Assembly (NCBI GenBank): GCA_031266615.1
Contig: JAISAR010000033.1
Span: 1 to 5,252, forward strand
Direction: 5' to 3'
Origin: Rickettsiales bacterium
GTDB lineage: Bacteria; Pseudomonadota; Alphaproteobacteria; Rickettsiales; Anaplasmataceae
DNA: 5,252 bases
This document shows, one piece after another, positions 1 through 5,207 of the stretch. A program made the translations under genes and the position numbers. Position 1 is the first letter of the stretch; the number at the start of each line of letters is the position of its first letter. The notes under the pieces were generated by a model. The model had not been told where the DNA came from. It ran no database searches and saw nothing but the letters and a program-made list of their open reading frames with translations.

Positions 1-354
1 GCTAGAAGGGCTACTTGAGCTACTACTGTTGTTATTACTAGGTCTCGTTATATAATCCTCATTTTTCCTTATAGGTTGAGCGTCATAAGAGCTAGAAAAC
101 ATATTTGAACTACTACGTAGACTCTGTGGAGACGTCGAAGCAATTGTATTGCTATTATCAGCACTACTACAGAAATAGTTACGGTACTTACCGAAAATGT
201 CGTAAGAATCGTATATGTGGTAAGGCACAGGAGGCATAGTGGGGCTAGAAGATCTAGGGCTAGAAAGGCTAAGACTACTATTTGAACTATTATATGAAGG
301 CCTAAAAATACCACTTATGCTACTAGGATCAGAAGGGCTAGGAGGGCTAGAGCT
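1..354 (-). repeat. Ser/Pro/Asn-rich low-complexity tail with degenerate short DNA repeats
   Basis: From about residue 520 to the window edge the minus-strand frame is dominated by Ser, with Pro, Asn and some Tyr. The DNA repeats words such as GGCTAGAA and CTACTA (1-57 and 240-355), which encode Ser-Ser-Pro-Ser-like blocks. This composition suggests a disordered or extended region. The end of the protein is not visible. The repetitiveness also keeps other frames open, which makes spurious Leu-rich ORFs here. Confidence 0.65.
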
Positions 355-1914
355 AGTATGATCAATATCGCTAATGTAAGGATATATGTATTTACGAGGA
401 CCAAGCAGAAGGTTCTTTTGAGTTTGCTGCTGTTGTTGAGTTTGTAGTGGAGGAGAAAGCCCCAGTAGAGGACCATGTTGAGCTTGCTGCTGTCGAGCGT
501 ATTGTTGAGGTAAAGGAGGTAAAGGAGGTAAATTTTGGACAAGTTTTAACCCTTTAAACAATTCTCTATTATTTCTGTTATTATACGCAAGGTCAAGTCC
601 GCTAACCTTAACCTTATCCTTATCATTTCTAGTATGTTGTTCAGGATACAGTAGAGCTTGTAGAGGATTTTGACCTAGGATTTCAGCATGCTCTCTATTA
701 AGTTCGCGTATACGAATGTCAAGTTGTTGAGGTGGAGAATTTTGACCTAGCTCTTGAAATAGTTTAGGAACGCGTGGAGCTCGCCGTTGTTGAGCGTGTT
801 GTTTAGGAGGCAAATCTTGGGCAAGTCTTAACCCTTGAAACAATCCCCTATTATTATACGCAAGGTCAAGTCCGCTAATATTGTTTAGACGGTTTTGCCC
901 TAGGGCTTCTGCATGCGCTCGATTAAGTTGGTGTGCATGTTGATTATGTTTTGTTAGTCTGCTTTTTTGAAAAGCTTTCCATAGCGTATTAGCAGTTTCG
1001 ACAATGTTTCCAAATGTGTAGCTCGCATTCTCAACAATTGATGTAGCCGGAATTGTTCCACCAGTGAAAAGTGTTACTGTGCGCGCTGCACTTGTAGCTA
1101 TATTAGAGACCATACTTAGTGTTGGAAATATATAAGATTGCACAACATCTGGTCTTTCAAGTTCTGGATCTTCAAAATGTGGTGTTCTTGCTTTTATATC
1201 TTTTATTACTTCTTCTATATCACTGTTACGGAATTTGTGTTGAAGTTTTAAAATATTTTTTATACCATATCTATTACTGAGTAACTTTCGCCTTTCAGAG
1301 CTCTTCATCATATGTCTTACTGATGCTGCGAAGTTTGTGAGGTCTGCACCATACCCAAAAGGTATGGGAACCAAAGAGATATCCTTTTTAGCAATTCCCA
1401 AAGAAGCTGCGGTAACAGAAGCTGCGGTAGCAGCAGGTACCCCAGCAAAAAGACCAAATAATTCTAGAGGCCCTTTTTTTTTAATAGCTGTTACAAACCG
1501 ACTGAAGCGACTCTGCTGATCTTGAGCTGGGTTAGCTATATTTTCTTGATTTTGCCCTGGGGTCGTCGGATGAGCTCTACCATTATTATCTTTAGCGATA
1601 TCAATGGATAACTCAGTAGCTGGTGTTACACTATATAGTGCAGCCGATATGGCCCCAGCGATGTCAGTAGCAATGTCATTTGGAGACGATGTCAAGAAAG
1701 GGGCTAGTGCTTCTGCCGTATTCGCAAGTCCGTATATGGGCGTTACTACTCTGCTATTCTCACCAGCTACCCTTGACGCAATGGTGTTCAATAACCCAGA
1801 TGTCCCTGAGACAACAGAAGAATAGCCCTCAAATCTGTTTATTTTTTTGAAGCCAAGCCTAAATGCTACTTCTCTAAGTATTTTTTTCAAACCAGGTTTC
1901 AATTTCGTTCTCAC
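1..1914 (-). CDS. Partial large repeat protein with Pro/Gln/Ser-rich C-terminus; 3' end beyond the window
   Basis: I do not recognise this gene. The frame is open for 638 codons from GTG 1914 to position 1 with no stop, which is very unlikely by chance in AT-rich DNA. Residues 1-25 are Lys/Arg-rich. Residues 30-105 and 255-310 are Ala/Ser/Thr-rich and weakly hydrophobic, and residues 152-175 form the best membrane-like segment, flanked by Lys clusters. A module with LNRxHAExLGQN and GLDLAYNN occurs twice (from residues 330 and 405). It is followed by PPLPPLP (463-469), a Gln-rich block (470-499) and a Ser/Pro/Asn-rich tail (from about 520) that probably continues beyond the window. No classical signal peptide follows the GTG. 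There is no ATG before residue 202, so the start is uncertain: GTG 1914 or TTG 1932 are the options in frame, and a frameshift joining it to ATG 1946 is another. The composition resembles secreted effectors or surface proteins of intracellular bacteria, but that is inference. Confidence 0.8.
   Translation of the reverse strand, partial: MRTKLKPGLKKILREVAFRLGFKKINRFEGYSSVVSGTSGLLNTIASRVAGENSRVVTPIYGLANTAEALAPFLTSSPNDIATDIAGAISAALYSVTPATELSIDIAKDNNGRAHPTTPGQNQENIANPAQDQQSRFSRFVTAIKKKGPLELFGLFAGVPAATAASVTAASLGIAKKDISLVPIPFGYGADLTNFAASVRHMMKSSERRKLLSNRYGIKNILKLQHKFRNSDIEEVIKDIKARTPHFEDPELERPDVVQSYIFPTLSMVSNIATSAARTVTLFTGGTIPATSIVENASYTFGNIVETANTLWKAFQKSRLTKHNQHAHQLNRAHAEALGQNRLNNISGLDLAYNNRGLFQGLRLAQDLPPKQHAQQRRAPRVPKLFQELGQNSPPQQLDIRIRELNREHAEILGQNPLQALLYPEQHTRNDKDKVKVSGLDLAYNNRNNRELFKGLKLVQNLPPLPPLPQQYARQQQAQHGPLLGLSPPLQTQQQQQTQKNLLLGPRKYIYPYISDIDHTSSSPPSPSDPSSISGIFRPSYNSSNSSLSLSSPRSSSPTMPPVPYHIYDSYDIFGKYRNYFCSSADNSNTIASTSPQSLRSSSNMFSSSYDAQPIRKNEDYITRPSNNNSSSSSSPSS
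418..528 (-). repeat. Proline and glutamine low-complexity block (PPLPPLP, then Gln-rich)
   Basis: Residues 463-469 of the minus-strand protein read PPLPPLP, encoded by a tandemly repeated 9-bp unit (plus-strand AAAGGAGGT, 512-529). Residues 470-499 are about half Gln, including RQQQAQ and QTQQQQQTQ, encoded by CAA/CAG runs. PxxP-type stretches are known ligands of SH3-like domains. Whether this one binds anything is unknown. The short in-frame repeats favour replication slippage and length variation. Confidence 0.7.
523..702 (-). repeat. Copy 2 of the duplicated LNRxHAExLGQN / GLDLAYNN module, with a 16-codon insertion
   Basis: This covers residues 405-464. It begins LNREHAEILGQN, reaches GLDLAYNN at 439-446 and ends LFKGLKLVQNLPP. 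The first motifs of the two copies are 75 codons apart but the GLDLAYNN motifs are 91 codons apart. Copy 2 therefore carries about 16 extra codons between its motifs, including Lys/Asp-rich KDKVKV. The copy runs straight into the PPLPPLP stretch. Confidence 0.85.
578..605. repeat. 28-bp perfect direct repeat, left copy
   Basis: This 28-bp stretch, starting TTATTATACG and ending GTCCGCTAA, is identical to 851-878. The flanking bases differ on both sides. It encodes SGLDLAYNN on the minus strand and is the best conserved part of the duplicated module. The copies are 273 bp apart, an exact multiple of three. Confidence 0.95.
805..927 (-). repeat. Copy 1 of the duplicated LNRxHAExLGQN / GLDLAYNN module
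   Basis: This covers residues 330-370 of the large minus-strand protein. It begins LNRAHAEALGQN, continues to GLDLAYNN at residues 348-355 and ends with LFQGLRLAQDLPP. It matches copy 2 at 523-702 with mostly conservative changes. The DNA at 851-878 is identical to that at 578-605 over 28 bp, so the duplication is recent or has been kept homogeneous. Confidence 0.85.
851..878. repeat. 28-bp perfect direct repeat, right copy
   Basis: This is the second copy of the 28-bp sequence found at 578-605, in the same orientation and the same reading frame of the minus-strand gene. Recombination between the copies would remove 273 bp (91 codons) without shifting the frame. Confidence 0.95.
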
Positions 1915-1946
1915 AAAACTACAATAATCCAACTGATGCGCACCAT
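1911..1946 (-). CDS. 11-codon mini-ORF overlapping the start of the repeat-protein gene (possible leader peptide or displaced N-terminus)
   Basis: ATG at 1946 is preceded by AAGGGTG about 8-9 nt upstream, the best Shine-Dalgarno-like site on this strand. The frame encodes MVRISWIIVVL and stops at TGA (1913-1911). That TGA overlaps the GTG at 1914 of the large frame as GTGA, the layout typical of translational coupling. It could be a leader peptide that delivers ribosomes to the GTG. It could equally be the true N-terminus of the large protein, separated by a one-base indel or sequencing error, since a basic residue followed by WIIVVL is compatible with the start of a membrane segment. It could also be chance. 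The sequence alone does not decide. Confidence 0.4.
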   Translation of the reverse strand: MVRISWIIVVL

Positions 1947-1958
1947 TTTATCACACCC

Positions 1959-1987
1959 TTGACTAAATTGAAACTAATTTGTAGAAT
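1959..1987 (+). promoter_or_regulatory. Sigma70-type promoter for the 604-residue secreted protein gene
   Basis: TTGACT (1959-1964) and TAGAAT (1982-1987) are separated by 17 nt, and each hexamer matches the consensus at 5 of 6 positions. Transcription would start near 1994, giving a short 5' leader of about 26 nt before ATG 2020. This is the strongest promoter match seen in the window. Confidence 0.65.
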
Positions 1988-1992
1988 ATTCT
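1983..1992. promoter_or_regulatory. Perfect 10-bp palindrome AGAATATTCT in the divergent control region
   Basis: The palindrome covers most of the rightward -10 element and includes the proposed leftward -10. A regulator bound here could block both divergent promoters. It may also simply result from overlapping -10-like sequences in AT-rich DNA. Confidence 0.35.
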
Positions 1993-2012
1993 GCCAATAT
2001 TTTAGATGTAAA
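1983..2012 (-). promoter_or_regulatory. Possible leftward promoter for the repeat-protein gene
   Basis: Read on the minus strand, TTTACA (2012-2007) is followed after 18 nt by TATTCT (1988-1983). This would start transcription near 1976, about 30 nt before ATG 1946. The -35 matches the consensus at 5 of 6 positions and the -10 at 4 of 6. An alternative is the extended -10 TGATAAAAT ending at 1945, which would give a transcript that starts after ATG 1946 and so favours GTG 1914. Confidence 0.35.
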
Positions 2013-2019
2013 AGTATGA

Positions 2020-3834
2020 ATGATGATGTTTGTTAAGTTCATTGCCGTAATAGCTTTTGTGTGTGGTTGGCAACAATGTGTTGCTCTGCATAATAACGTT
2101 GTTCATGCTGTTAGTTGCAGTGTCATAGTTTGTTTTCGTAATGAAGGAATACAAGAAGATTACAGAATGCACGGATATGATGGCATAAAATTTAGTAAAC
2201 TAAGCGCAAATAGTAAAAAATCATTTGAGAATGCGACAAAGCATGATTTGAAAATAGGTTCATATATTAATAACCAAATGGCTAATAACTCCAATTGCTC
2301 TGGACAATTGTATAGGTATGAAGACTTATTTTTTGCTGGGTTTTATAGAAAAAGAATATCCAGATCTTTGCTGTTTCATATGCAGCCTGCAGTTTGCGAG
2401 GCAATGCTAACAGAATTATACGATTCAGACCCTTTCCTTATCATAAACGGAAGTGACGATAACATAATACGATATATGACTCCATTGAGCAGTGCTACCA
2501 CGCATAGCTCTATCTTATTGCTTGAGCATCTAATAGGTGCAGAGAGATCGAAATGTATTAACTTGAATATAAAAGATATTTTGGGAAATATTTACAAAAC
2601 TGAATTTCAGTTTGAGTTTCCGCCTGCTCCTGTCATACATAATCCTTTATTGGTTTCTTTCAATAACTTATCAAAGCAAGTTTTGGAAAGATTTTATATT
2701 TTTTTGAAAAATAATCGCACAGTTAACTATGATAATGTTCGCAGCATAGTTTCATCTCATAGTACAAATGAAACTTTTCAAAAATTGCTCAAATGCTTAA
2801 ATGATAATAAACAGCTACTAAAAACAGCCTTCAAGAAAGAAACTCAGGCAAGAGGTATGGTAATTACTGATGAAATAGAAAGACAAGCTTTAAACCTAGG
2901 TACTCCAGCATTGCTCATACAATTACAAGTTCCAAATATCGCTGTCGTAATTCGTAGTCTTTTCCCCAGTGGAATGTTTCACATGTTCTCTGACACCGAA
3001 GACTCTCTCATGATACATTTGCATCCTGAAAAACAAGGATTTTGGAACAGCGTCTGGAACAAAATAGTGTATAAAACCATATCTCAAGAAGATAAAATGT
3101 TTTGGCTAGAATGTATAGTAGGCGTAATGAGGTCAAGAGCAATTAAAGATTATATAAAACAGCCGATAAGTAAAGTTAGTTTTAGCAAGTTTTTGGGATT
3201 AGAGAATATTCAAGAGCCAGTATCTATAGCTACACCTCCTAAGCAAAGTATAATGTGTTCCGGTATAAGTCCTGTTTACGGACCTGTAATTAGTAACTTA
3301 GATTACATTGATTTAGCGTCAAAAGTAGTGCGTTCCATTTATACTGATGAAGGATTGGGAAGCAAGATAGATCCAGAAATGTCAAATTCCAACCCTCCAA
3401 ATTGGTCTATAGTTAAGCCTGAAGCATATAAAGCTCTAGTAGATGCATTTGTTGTTAATAGAACTAAAATATCTAAGGAAATGGAAACGGCACTGAAGGC
3501 GACTACTATTAAGGCAAGTGAGGAAGAACTACATTTTCTTATTGATAAGATAGCAGGTGGTTTAATATTAACAATTCATACAGATCATGCTATAGCATTA
3601 ATTCGCGCTCTGTTTCCAGAAGGGCAATTTCATTTATTCAATGGAGCAGAATATGAGTTGATGAATCATCTTGAACCAACAGGTAGAGATTTAACTACAG
3701 ATGAACGATTGTTATGGTTAAAGTGTCTTGCAGGGGCTAGAAGAGCGAAGTCCATAAATGAAGATATTGCTAATCCTGTGAAAGGCTTCGGTTTAGAAGT
3801 ATTTCCACAATATAAAATAATAGAAGAAAACTAG
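2020..3834 (+). CDS. Secreted protein of unknown family with three diverged internal repeats
   Basis: I do not recognise this 604-residue protein. The N-terminus (MMMFVKFIAVIAFVCGWQQCVA) looks like a Sec signal peptide, with likely cleavage after Ala22. The residues before Cys20 do not form a lipobox. The mature part has no further obvious membrane segment, so a periplasmic, surface or exported location is likely. Three related units lie at residues 125-184, 307-383 and 524-587. The second and third share I-R-x-L-F-P-x-G-x-F-H-x-F, then about five residues later LMxHL. All three end with a Leu-rich helix ending in G-x-x-R-(S/A)-(K/R). The second copy has an insertion containing FWNSVWNKIV. 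Eleven Cys residues occur in all, about nine of them after the signal peptide. Three successive ATGs (2020, 2023, 2026) can serve as start, with no clear Shine-Dalgarno. It is divergent from the repeat-protein gene and convergent with the ATPase gene. Confidence 0.88.
   Translation: MMMFVKFIAVIAFVCGWQQCVALHNNVVHAVSCSVIVCFRNEGIQEDYRMHGYDGIKFSKLSANSKKSFENATKHDLKIGSYINNQMANNSNCSGQLYRYEDLFFAGFYRKRISRSLLFHMQPAVCEAMLTELYDSDPFLIINGSDDNIIRYMTPLSSATTHSSILLLEHLIGAERSKCINLNIKDILGNIYKTEFQFEFPPAPVIHNPLLVSFNNLSKQVLERFYIFLKNNRTVNYDNVRSIVSSHSTNETFQKLLKCLNDNKQLLKTAFKKETQARGMVITDEIERQALNLGTPALLIQLQVPNIAVVIRSLFPSGMFHMFSDTEDSLMIHLHPEKQGFWNSVWNKIVYKTISQEDKMFWLECIVGVMRSRAIKDYIKQPISKVSFSKFLGLENIQEPVSIATPPKQSIMCSGISPVYGPVISNLDYIDLASKVVRSIYTDEGLGSKIDPEMSNSNPPNWSIVKPEAYKALVDAFVVNRTKISKEMETALKATTIKASEEELHFLIDKIAGGLILTIHTDHAIALIRALFPEGQFHLFNGAEYELMNHLEPTGRDLTTDERLLWLKCLAGARRAKSINEDIANPVKGFGLEVFPQYKIIEEN
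2392..2571 (+). repeat. Secreted-protein repeat unit 1 (residues 125-184)
   Basis: This is the most diverged copy. VCEAMLTELYDSDPFLIING corresponds to the helix and LFPxGxFHxF region of the other copies. LLEHLIGAERSKCIN aligns with the closing helix LWLKCLAGARRAKSIN of unit 3. His replaces the Cys at the centre of that helix, and a Cys appears nine residues later. Confidence 0.55.
2938..3168 (+). repeat. Secreted-protein repeat unit 2 (residues 307-383)
   Basis: It contains IAVVIRSLFPSGMFHMF, then SLMIHLHP, an extra segment of about 13 residues, and the closing helix FWLECIVGVMRSRAIKDYI ending near KQPI. It aligns well with unit 3 around IRxLFPxGxFHxF and WLxC. Confidence 0.75.
3589..3780 (+). 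repeat. Secreted-protein repeat unit 3 (residues 524-587)
   Basis: It contains AIALIRALFPEGQFHLF, then ELMNHLEP, an acidic linker, and LWLKCLAGARRAKSINEDI ending in ANPV. It lies almost at the C-terminus, with only 17 residues following. The preceding roughly 50 residues also weakly resemble those before unit 2, so the true repeating domain may be longer than the core given here. Confidence 0.75.
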
Positions 3835-3879
3835 CAATTTTGAAAGGTGAGCACTTAACTAAGACAGCGCTATTAGGTT
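3835..3879. other. Convergent intergenic gap without a clear terminator
   Basis: Only 45 bp separate the ends of the two convergent genes. I see no stable hairpin followed by a T-run on either strand. The A-run at 3882-3889 lies at the end of the ATPase gene and has no matching stem beside it. Transcripts may overlap here or end by Rho. Confidence 0.5.
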
Positions 3880-5022
3880 CTAAAAAAAATATTCCATCCA
3901 ATTGTTTTTATGTATAACTTTAAAATCCGTAATATTATAAGTATTACTAAATTCTTTTGGTAATTTTACTTTTTTATTGAGGATATATTTAAATTCATAT
4001 GCATATAGTTCTCCATTTCTTTCCTCAATAAAATCTACTTCTCTACCACTATAATTTCTCCAAAAATATATTTTGTTTTTTTTCGACTCTTTTTGGGCCT
4101 TTTTCAAGCACTCTTCGATACAAAAATTTTCCCAAATACCGCCTACGTCATTGCGAATGTGTATAGACTGATAATTCCCAAGCAGCGCATTTCTTATGCC
4201 AACATCATAGAAAAAAATCTTACGTGTCCGATTGCTAGAAATTTCGTTTCTAAGATTTCTGGAGAAAGCTGGCAATGTAAATATTACATAGCATTTTTCA
4301 AGAAGGTCGACATATCTCTTGACAGTATTGGTACTGATTGTAAGTTTAGTTGCTAACTCATTGAAGGAAACTTCAGAACCTATTTGGAGAGCTAAGCACT
4401 GAAGCAATTTTAGAATCTGATCTGAATGTTTTATATTTTCAAACGCTAATATGTCTTTATACAGGTATCCATTAACCAGGTTTTCTAGTTCATCTTGGGT
4501 GTTAGCCTCGGTCATTCCGTAAATACAAGGATACATTCCGTATCTTAAAAAATTTTCTAAATTTGCAGACACTTTAAAAGCACCATCTGTGTTTTGTAAT
4601 TCATTTATTGAGAACGGATATAGAACAAACATACGACTTCTCCCGACTAAAGGCTCTCCAGTTTTGTTAGCCAGATCAAAACTTGAAGATCCAGTAGCTA
4701 TCACTTGTACTTTAGGGAAAACATCGTGCATTATTTTCAGTGTATGCCCTATGTTTACAACGTTCTGAGCTTCGTCGATGGCTATTATGTCAAAACCATC
4801 TGTATATTGTCTCAAAAGTTGCTCATTGGTAGTTTCAAGGGCCTGTTTTATGCTCAACAAATCGCAATTCAAATACGCACATTTTTTCCCTAAAGCTTCA
4901 TGTGCAGCTATAATTTGCAGTAGGAGAGTCGTTTTACCTACTCTTCTTGTGCCAAAAATCAATATAACCTTATTTTGAAAGAGAGATTTGTTAATTTTTT
5001 CAAAAACATCACGTTTAATCAT
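3880..5022 (-). CDS. AAA family ATPase with C-terminal DUF4143 (AAA_14/DUF4143 type)
   Basis: This is a complete 380-residue protein of usual family length. Walker A is GTRRVGKTT (24-32) and Walker B is DIIAIDEAQ (78-86). A sensor-1-like ATGSSS lies at 109-114, and GRSRMFVLYPFS at 127-138 matches the conserved (G)R-x(3)-L-x-PFS segment of AAA_14 proteins. A winged-helix-like segment (about 215-248, FNELATKLTISTNTVKRYV) is followed by YDVGIRNALLG (272-282) and IWENFCIEE (296-304). REVDFI (327-332) and YEFKY (342-346) give a PD-(D/E)XK-like set D330, E343, K345. Members of this family are common, often mobile or accessory, and their cellular role is mostly unknown. Some have been linked by context to toxin-antitoxin-like or DNA-processing functions. 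The start is supported by AAGG 8 nt before the ATG. No disruption is seen, so it is probably functional. Confidence 0.95.
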   Translation of the reverse strand: MIKRDVFEKINKSLFQNKVILIFGTRRVGKTTLLLQIIAAHEALGKKCAYLNCDLLSIKQALETTNEQLLRQYTDGFDIIAIDEAQNVVNIGHTLKIMHDVFPKVQVIATGSSSFDLANKTGEPLVGRSRMFVLYPFSINELQNTDGAFKVSANLENFLRYGMYPCIYGMTEANTQDELENLVNGYLYKDILAFENIKHSDQILKLLQCLALQIGSEVSFNELATKLTISTNTVKRYVDLLEKCYVIFTLPAFSRNLRNEISSNRTRKIFFYDVGIRNALLGNYQSIHIRNDVGGIWENFCIEECLKKAQKESKKNKIYFWRNYSGREVDFIEERNGELYAYEFKYILNKKVKLPKEFSNTYNITDFKVIHKNNWMEYFF

Positions 5023-5030
5023 GTTATTTG

Positions 5031-5034
5031 CCTT
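5031..5034 (-). promoter_or_regulatory. Shine-Dalgarno site of the ATPase gene
   Basis: AAGG on the minus strand lies 8 nt before ATG 5022. It supports this start over the next in-frame ATG, which comes only after the Walker motifs (Met98). Confidence 0.6.
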
Positions 5035-5055
5035 AATATCATCAATGCATTCATC

Positions 5056-5083
5056 ATATTAAGCATAAAACGCTTAAAAGTAA
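5056..5083 (-). promoter_or_regulatory. Possible promoter of the ATPase gene
   Basis: On the minus strand TTACTT (5083-5078) is followed after 16 nt by TAATAT (5061-5056). Transcription would start near 5049, leaving a leader of about 27 nt before ATG 5022. The match is moderate and such hexamers are frequent in AT-rich DNA. Confidence 0.4.
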
Positions 5084-5085
5084 GC
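5060..5085. repeat. Three alternating TAAGC/GCTTA elements over the ATPase promoter
   Basis: TAAGC (5060-5064), GCTTA (5072-5076) and TAAGC (5081-5085) form two overlapping inverted repeats with 7-nt and 4-nt loops. They cover the proposed spacer and -35 element, so they could be an operator. The second hairpin is followed by AATTTTT on the plus strand, like a weak terminator, but no rightward gene precedes it. Confidence 0.35.
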
Positions 5086-5112
5086 AATTTTTCTAGTTCC
5101 ACCTTGCTATTG

Positions 5113-5161
5113 AAGTTTTTTATAAACTAGTTAAAACTTGATACGTATTTGTTGTTATCAA
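5113..5161. repeat. Two adjacent inverted repeats in the 5' intergenic region
   Basis: AAGTTTT (5113-5119) pairs with AAAACTT (5133-5139) across 13 nt, and the spacer contains the palindrome AACTAGTT (5125-5132). It is followed by TTGATA (5138-5143) pairing with TATCAA (5156-5161) across 12 nt. Either could be a binding site for a dimeric regulator upstream of the possible gene at 5208. Short inverted repeats arise easily by chance in such AT-rich DNA. Confidence 0.3.
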
Positions 5162-5181
5162 TTTCTTTGTTATGATATTAT
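5149..5181 (+). promoter_or_regulatory. Possible rightward promoter
   Basis: TTGTTG (5149-5154), 16 nt, TATGAT (5171-5176) is one option. TTGTTA (5152-5157), 18 nt, TATTAT (5176-5181) is another. Both would start transcription some 20-25 nt before ATG 5208, which supports a rightward gene there. Confidence 0.4.
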
Positions 5182-5207
5182 TATGCATCTAAATTAAATG
5201 TAATTGT

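Noticed and set aside
512..529. Two tandem perfect Shine-Dalgarno sequences (AAAGGAGGT) on the plus strand
   Set aside because: They are the complement of the CCT/TTA codons for PPLPPLP. The nearest downstream start, a TTG, meets TAA after three codons, so no gene uses them.
69..542. Two Leu-rich minus-strand ORFs (69-314 and 315-542) that look like membrane proteins
   Set aside because: They lie in another frame of the same strand as the 638-codon gene. Their Leu/Val/Ile richness is a by-product of frame-shifted reading of Ser/Pro/Gln low-complexity codons.
1337..1825. Plus-strand ORFs at 1337-1519 and 1604-1825
   Set aside because: They are antisense to the Ala/Ser-rich part of the large minus-strand gene, have no ribosome binding site or promoter, and look like composition-driven shadows.
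2020..2090. Lipoprotein signal peptide at Cys20 of the 604-residue protein
   Set aside because: The residues before the Cys are Trp-Gln-Gln, not a lipobox such as L-(A/S)-(G/A), so ordinary signal-peptidase cleavage after Ala22 fits better.
4093..4978. Plus-strand ORFs antisense to the ATPase gene (4093-4356, 4705-4893, 4778-4978)
   Set aside because: They are fully contained in the well-supported AAA_14/DUF4143 gene on the other strand, with no independent coding signal.
5072..5090. Hairpin plus T-run (GCTTA-AAAG-TAAGC-AATTTTT) as an intrinsic terminator
   Set aside because: The stem is only 5 bp and A/T-rich, and no rightward gene lies upstream. It is better described as an inverted repeat in a promoter region.
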